Source: Oncomelania hupensis (taxonomy: Eukaryota > Mollusca > Gastropoda > Littorinimorpha > Pomatiopsidae). From it: a stretch of DNA of 64,000 nt. Below, in pieces: positions 59,388 to 64,000 of the stretch. The notes beneath the pieces were generated by a model. It was not told the origin of the DNA, did no database searches, and saw only the letters and a program-made list of their open reading frames with translations. Position numbers and translations under genes: made by a program. The stretch is from positions 47,318,645-47,382,644 of the forward strand of contig CM072515.1 of NCBI GenBank assembly GCA_036898135.1, in the 5' to 3' direction. Each line of letters opens with the position of its first letter. The first letter of the stretch is position 1.

Positions 59388-61275
59388 TAATATAATAATA
59401 ATAGCGGATTTTTATATAGCGGATACTCCAGCCTATGACCAGACTCACCACGCTTTACATAGTCATTACATATAAGTACATGCACTCGATAAAACATCGC
59501 TTTCGCTACAATACACCAAAAGACAGAACAGTAAGGGTACAAATTATTTACACTTATGTACACAAATTACAATTAACAACTATGTACACAAATAACAGAA
59601 AAGACAAATAGAATAGCAAAAACATATTCACAGCTATTTATATGCCCGGTTAGGCCCAGGAGGAAAAACAGTATAAGTATGTACAGCCGTGTATACACTT
59701 ACGGATCAGACAGAGACAAAGAGGAGAGAATGGCAGCGGGATACAGATCATTCTGAATAGTGAAGTTTGAAGAGGTGGGTTTTGAGGGCCTTTTTGAATG
59801 CTTGTGATGATTGTATGTTGCGGATATGGGAGGGAAGGGAGTTCCACTGCTTAGGTGCGGAGTAAGCGAATGCACGTTGGCCGTATGTCTTAGTGCGGGT
59901 GACGGGAACCTTGAGTGTGCGAGTGTCAGCAGAGGATCTTAAAGTGCGTGAAGGGGAATAGACAGACAGTAGATCAGCAAGGTAGGAGGGACAAGAATCT
60001 GTGAAGAAGTTGTGACAGAGAACAGAGAGTTTGTACTCTATGCGTGCTTGCACAGGAAGCCAGTGAAGGGAATGTAGTAGAGGTGTGATGTGATCGCGTT
60101 TCTTGGCTCGGAATACTAGTCTAGCTGCTGAGTTCTGGACCTTTTGTAGCTTGTCAATGATGTGTTTTGGGGAGCCAGCGAGGAGAGAGTTGCAATAGTC
60201 AAGACGAGAAAGGACGAGAGCGCAGACTAGGGTTTTGGTGGCAGTGAGCGTAAGATAGTGGCGAAAGGAGCTGATTTGGCGTATGGCCGTGTATGCAGAT
60301 CGACAGATGTTGGAGATGTGGTTGTTGAGGGACAGGTCATCGGAGAGAATGTAGCCGAGAGTTCTTGCTGAGGATGAGAACTGAATGTTTGTTGTCCCTA
60401 CCGTAAGCGATGTTGGGAGAGGCGGGAGTGAGAAGGAGGTGTTGTGCTTGTGAATGAGGAGGGCTTCGGCTTTATCGTCATTAAGCTTAAGCTTGTTGCG
60501 TGTCATCCATGACTTAATGTCTGTGATGCAGTTCTCCAAAGTCTGAACAGTGGAATTAATGAGAGAGGGGGCTGTGGATTTATAAAGTTGTGTGTCGTCT
60601 GCAAATGACTGACTCTCAACAGCATGCTTTCTAAGCAGGAGAAGCAGTGGCTTGGTGTACAGAGTGAATAACACCGGCCCTAAAACGGAACCCTGAGGCA
60701 CGCCGCACACCAAGTCTGCTGTGCTGGAGAAACAGCCATCGACAGTGACTGCTTGTGATCTGTCGGAAAGATATGAGTGGAACCAAGCCAGGACCGAGCC
60801 GGAGATTCCAAAGTAGTGTTGAATAGTGTTAAAGAGAATGTGGTGGTCGACTGTGTCAAAAGCGGCTGAGAGGTCTAGTAAGGTGAGAACGGAGACGTTA
60901 CCATTATCTAAGGCCAGCAACAGATCGTTGGTTACCTTTAGGAGGGCTGTCTCAGTGCTGTGGAAGGGTCGGTAGGCAGACTGGTTGGGGCAAAGTAAAG
61001 CGTTATCATATAGGTAGGCAAACAGTTGTTTGAGAACAATTTTTTCTATGACTTTGGACAGGAAGGAGAGGTTTGAAACAGGTCTATAGTTCTTTAGATT
61101 ATTTTTGTCTAAACTTGGCTTTTTAAGGAGGGGTTTGATGACAGCCGTTTTGAGCACAGACGGAACAACACCAGAGGACAGACTCTCGTTGATAATGTGG
61201 GTAATGGTCGGGAGTAGAGGGTCAAGATTCTCTATCAACATGGGGGTAGGAATGGGGTCAAGCCCATACACGCGC
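59388..61275 (-). pseudogene. CR1/L2-group LINE, 1.9 kb, RT frame intact
   Basis: One open frame of 509 codons (61277-59748) covers nearly the whole RT: NYRPVSNLSFLSK at 63-75, LDLSAAFD at 134-141, GVPQGSVLGP at 192-201 and FADD at 225-228. Next come LKLNDDKAEALLI, LDYCNSLLAG and the C-terminal WLPVQARIEYKL and KQWNSLPSHIRN blocks. The apparent start is only the truncation point (sequence enters at LDPIPTPM). The endonuclease domain is absent. The 3' UTR ends in CGCTATATAAAAATCCGC plus (TAT)n at 59394-59402. ACACATA occurs at both ends (59381-59387, 61276-61282), a weak candidate duplication. Intact frame implies recent insertion. Confidence 0.9.
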
Positions 61276-61282
61276 ACACATA

Positions 61283-61796
61283 AGTATACATTTACACCTC
61301 ATACTTGTAAGCCTGGGGCTAAATCAATACATTCTACATTCATAATAATAAATTCAACAATAAAATTATAGTGGAATTATAAATGGCACAAATGTACATG
61401 ATTAAAAGAAAATATCAGATGATAAATACTGAGACATACGCGCGCGCACGCACGCACAAACACACACTCACACACACACACGAACACACCACACATTCAC
61501 TGCCATCAATATAACTTTCAACTAAAAAATGAAGCTTAGTAAAACATAAAGCATCAACCAGTTGGCAGACATAAAACAAGCACATCAATGATAGTATACG
61601 CACTCATAGGCAACCATGCTAAATCGCACTTTCGCCCATGCACCATATTCGCTCACTCACTCCGGCTGCATAAAACGAGAATTAATATTTACACAACAAA
61701 ATTGAAATAACAAAGCCGCATAAAAATGAAAACAGTATCAGTCTATGGAACCACGTGAAGACGGCCAGCGCGGTTTAGAGCAACAAAAAGAAAGAA
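61283..61796. other. No gene seen; (GC)n/(CA)n tract
   Basis: GCGCGCACGCACG...ACACAC at 61440-61490. Confidence 0.5.
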
Positions 61797-61960
61797 AAGA
61801 GATTTCTCTTAAATAGCGCACTTACAAGCTCAGAGAGCTTCTCAAGACGCTGGCCCGTAATATCCAGCAATCACACAACAGTTTGCTGAAGTTAGGATTC
61901 GAACCCACACCGCCCAAGACGCACTCACACAAGTCGTGCACTCTGACCACTGAGCTATGC
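61797..61960 (-). mobile_element. Short tRNA-derived SINE, full length
   Basis: Minus: A box TAGCTCAGTGGTCAGAGTG, B box GGTTCGAATCC, tail GTCTTGAGAAGCTCTCTGAG and GTAAGTGCGCTATTTAAGAG. Its head abuts the (AATAC)n tail of the next element. About 95% like the copy at 25114. Confidence 0.85.
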
Positions 61961-62112
61961 AATACAATACAATACAATACAATACAATACAATACAATAC
62001 AATACAATACAATACAATACAATACAATATAACTTTATTGATCTCAAACGGAGAAATTAGATACATGGTCTGGAATCCGACATAAAAATTGAGAGTTATA
62101 TGGATAAGAACT
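61961..62112 (-). repeat. Retroposon 3' end with (TTGTA)14 tail
   Basis: About 14 pure pentamers (plus CAATA) precede AACTTTATTGATCTC; on the minus strand this is AATAAAG followed by the tail. The body continues after the T1 insertion at 62690. Near-identical to 32404-32515. Confidence 0.8.
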
Positions 62113-62677
62113 TTACATTACATTACATGATTATTGCTTTAGGTCCAGCGGACTCTTCCGAGCCAAATCAGGACCGGACAACCCTCGATCCGCATAAAAG
62201 ATCTTCTGAAACAACCCTAGTGGTAAAACTGAAAGCTCTCCACCAGCCAATCACTTTACAATAAAGACATCCCACGCAGGGCATGCTGAGGCTGTACTCT
62301 AATTTATCGAACCCCCGTTTACAAAAACAAAATAGAAAACAAACATCATTATAAATTATCAACAAAACATACATATAAAATGCCTACATTGCTAAATAAT
62401 AACATCATAGGAAGCCCTGGTGACCACCTGGCAATATTCCCAAGCTGATCCAACAGACCTCATACACAAATAAGGAGTCTTGTCCCGGAAGAGTTTTCAA
62501 GAAAAAAGGTAGGAGACTGGTCTAGCGAAGAAGAAGATAGTATAGCAGATTGATAGAACAGAGCAGGAATGAGAAAGAGCAAATGAGAAAGACAGCGACA
62601 GTGGGAATTTAAAGCACTAAATTTCCAGAAAGTGGGGATACTATTTATACTGAACCCCCCGGCACCCCAACGGGGGT
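62113..62677 (-). mobile_element. T1 retroposon copy, complete, 565 bp
   Basis: Flanked by the perfect 12-bp duplication TGGATAAGAACT (62101-62112 and 62678-62689). The empty site is visible at the paralogous element 32404. Minus strand: 5' GGGGTGCCGGGGGG, TATA-like AGTATAAATAGTA, a featureless body, the 3' hairpin GTCCGCTGGAC, CTAAAGCAATAATC and the tail (ATGTA)3. No coding frame. The best reference copy. Confidence 0.85.
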
Positions 62678-62689
62678 TGGATAAGAACT

Positions 62690-63207
62690 AAGAAACGTAT
62701 TAGCACATTATGCATACATAATTATATAACACAACATATTCATTTCATTACTACTTATACGGCACATAGAGTGACAGTACTTTCAAGTTCTCGCACCGCA
62801 CACTTACTATCACATTTATTCCAACATTGAACATGTCATTTTTCTAAGATGTATAGACTAGAATGATATTGCCTTTCTCACTGCATATTATCACAACGTT
62901 TATTCCGAGATACCTTCTCATCCTTCACACACACACACACACACCCTACCACACACACACCCTCCCACACACACACACCTAGTGATTAGGAGCAAACATT
63001 ATTGACTAGATTGCCTTCCTCACTACATGTTATCACAACGTTTGTTCCAAAAATACCTTCTCATCCTACACACACACATACACACACCCATAGTGATCCC
63101 TACCGCCACAACCTGGGGATATAAGCTGTTGCTCAAGGTACAGGTACGAGTCAAGATTAAATCTCTGACTCCGAAGATGCACACTTGCTTCAAATCTGCG
63201 TACAATG
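62690..63207. other. No gene seen; CA-rich tandem duplicate
   Basis: 62930-62985 and 63065-63090 carry ACACAC tracts; a segment (TTGCCTT.CTCACT, TTATCACAACGTTT.TTCC) occurs twice at about 62868 and 63009, a local duplication of 140 bp. Confidence 0.5.
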
Positions 63208-63600
63208 GGGTGGCCTCGTGGCGCAGTGGATAAGTCGCCGGTTTCCTATGCCGAAGGTCGCGGGTTCGATTCCCGCAAGGGGCGAACGTATGTGACTTAG
63301 GTACGAGACTATTGAGGTCACCGAGGGTTTTCTCCGGGCACTCCGGTTTCCTCCCTCCCTTCAATAATGGTATAGGACGCAGTCAATATAAAAATTTCAA
63401 AAATAAAAATTCGATTTTCTTCCGTGTTCTCAATAGCGATCTCCCTGCCTTTACACCACCTTGAGTGATGTATGTGTATTGGGCGTGTGTGGGGGTGAAT
63501 GAGACAGGTGAGCGTGTATGTTGGTATAGATCGCCGCGCTTTGAGCCTGATTGATTTTGGGAAAGGCGCGTATATAGCATCCTATATTATTATTATTACA
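63208..63600 (+). mobile_element. tRNA-derived SINE, full length, (ATT)n tail
   Basis: Head with A box TGGCGCAGTGGATAAG and B box GGTTCGATTCC (about 63262-63272). A central block GGTTTTCTCCGGGCACTCC/GGTTTCCTCC of a type widespread in metazoan SINEs follows, then a body and a 3' tail GCGCTTTGAGCC...AAAGGCGCGTATATAGC followed by ATTATTATTATT. About 390 bp. The tail resembles the 3' end of the LINE at 59388-61275. Confidence 0.85.
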
Positions 63601-64000
63601 ATGTAACTCCTTAGACTATAATTCATCTGCTAGAAATGATCGTGTTCTTTAGAGAGCCGAGGAGACGAAAAGTGGGTTATAGATTGTGGTGGGTTATAGT
63701 GATACTCATGAGGCGTTTACACAGTGCCAGATGATAAATGATGAAACACATAGGGACAGTGACTTATTAGGAATGGTGACACGTTAAGAAGACTCCTGGC
63801 AAGCCACGGTGGTATTCTTGTTACCTGTGTCCTGCCTACTTTCACCTCTCACCTGCCTTTCTTTGATCTCTACCGACACTGTCACTGTGACTAACCGTTC
63901 TGTATGGGACAGACATTAAAGCCGTACTCTCACGATTACCAATGTGAATGCGGTTTAACTTCTACACCCACCATTGGCGATACGGCAGACGGGATAACCA
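63601..64000. other. No gene seen
   Basis: No recognised features to the window end. Confidence 0.45.

Noticed and set aside
63208..63285. Stand-alone tRNA gene
   Set aside because: tRNA-like boxes but followed by SINE central block and tail with no terminator at the tRNA end.

Overview
The window looks like a repeat-dense, gene-poor stretch of an invertebrate nuclear genome, most likely a lophotrochozoan and probably a mollusc. This is inferred from repeat style (very long TC/GA, CA, ATT and GATA-type microsatellites, tRNA-derived SINEs ending in a GCGCTATATAA-like tail, several non-LTR retrotransposon families) and from one metazoan gene exon; no species can be named. Nothing bacterial or organellar is seen. 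Most open frames are translations of microsatellites or minisatellites and are not genes.

Host genes. The clearest is a first coding exon on the minus strand at 5227-5373. It encodes 49 residues that match the N-terminus of TMEM135 (MA-LSK start, CYE-GH-W-PSC block, SKIYGTLYL end) and stops at a GTGAGT donor, so the rest of that gene lies to the left of the window. A canonical tRNA-Phe(GAA) gene lies at 10412-10484 on the minus strand. Weaker exon candidates are at 48271-47992 plus 46964 downward (minus, phase-compatible, ETS-like motif at the start codon) and at 55025-54853 (minus).

Transposable elements. One non-LTR family with a (GGATA)n tail has nine copies (3884, 8846, 25364, 26100, 39538, 41808, 45950, 49105, 56533). 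Three have visible target-site duplications, and one shows a twin-priming inversion. A CR1/L2-group RT with an intact 509-codon frame lies at 59748-61277, and RT fragments lie at 1-257, 1852-2577 and 34912-35010. A 560-bp non-coding retroposon (called T1 here) with a 3' hairpin, an upstream TATA-like box, 11-12 bp duplications and variable tails occurs at 2674, 16240, 28695 and 62113. A 1.4-kb solo-LTR-like element sits at 28786-30188 inside T1, and a second copy at 9138-11886 is split by a DNA transposon. DNA transposons with CAGGG ends and 6-bp duplications lie at 6370-6889 and 9405-11261; the latter encloses the tRNA-Phe gene. A 469-bp element with perfect 32-bp inverted ends lies at 36865-37333.

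Tandem repeats. A 36-bp minisatellite fills 20010-22800 with nested higher-order periodicity (about 17 and 36-37 units). A second minisatellite of about 60 bp lies at 52861-53445. Dozens of microsatellites are present, several of them directly attached to retroposon 3' ends.

Layout. 1-5 kb: RT fragments, T1 and LINE; 5.2-5.4 kb: TMEM135 exon 1; 6-12 kb: DNA transposons, LTR and tRNA; 12-20 kb: microsatellites and unique DNA; 20-23 kb: minisatellite; 25-31 kb: nested SINE, LINE, T1 and LTR; 32-41 kb: unique DNA with SINEs and the 469-bp element; 41-46 kb: LINE copies; 46-56 kb: candidate exons, SINEs and second minisatellite; 56-64 kb: LINE copies, T1 and SINEs. All similarities are by eye; no database search was run.
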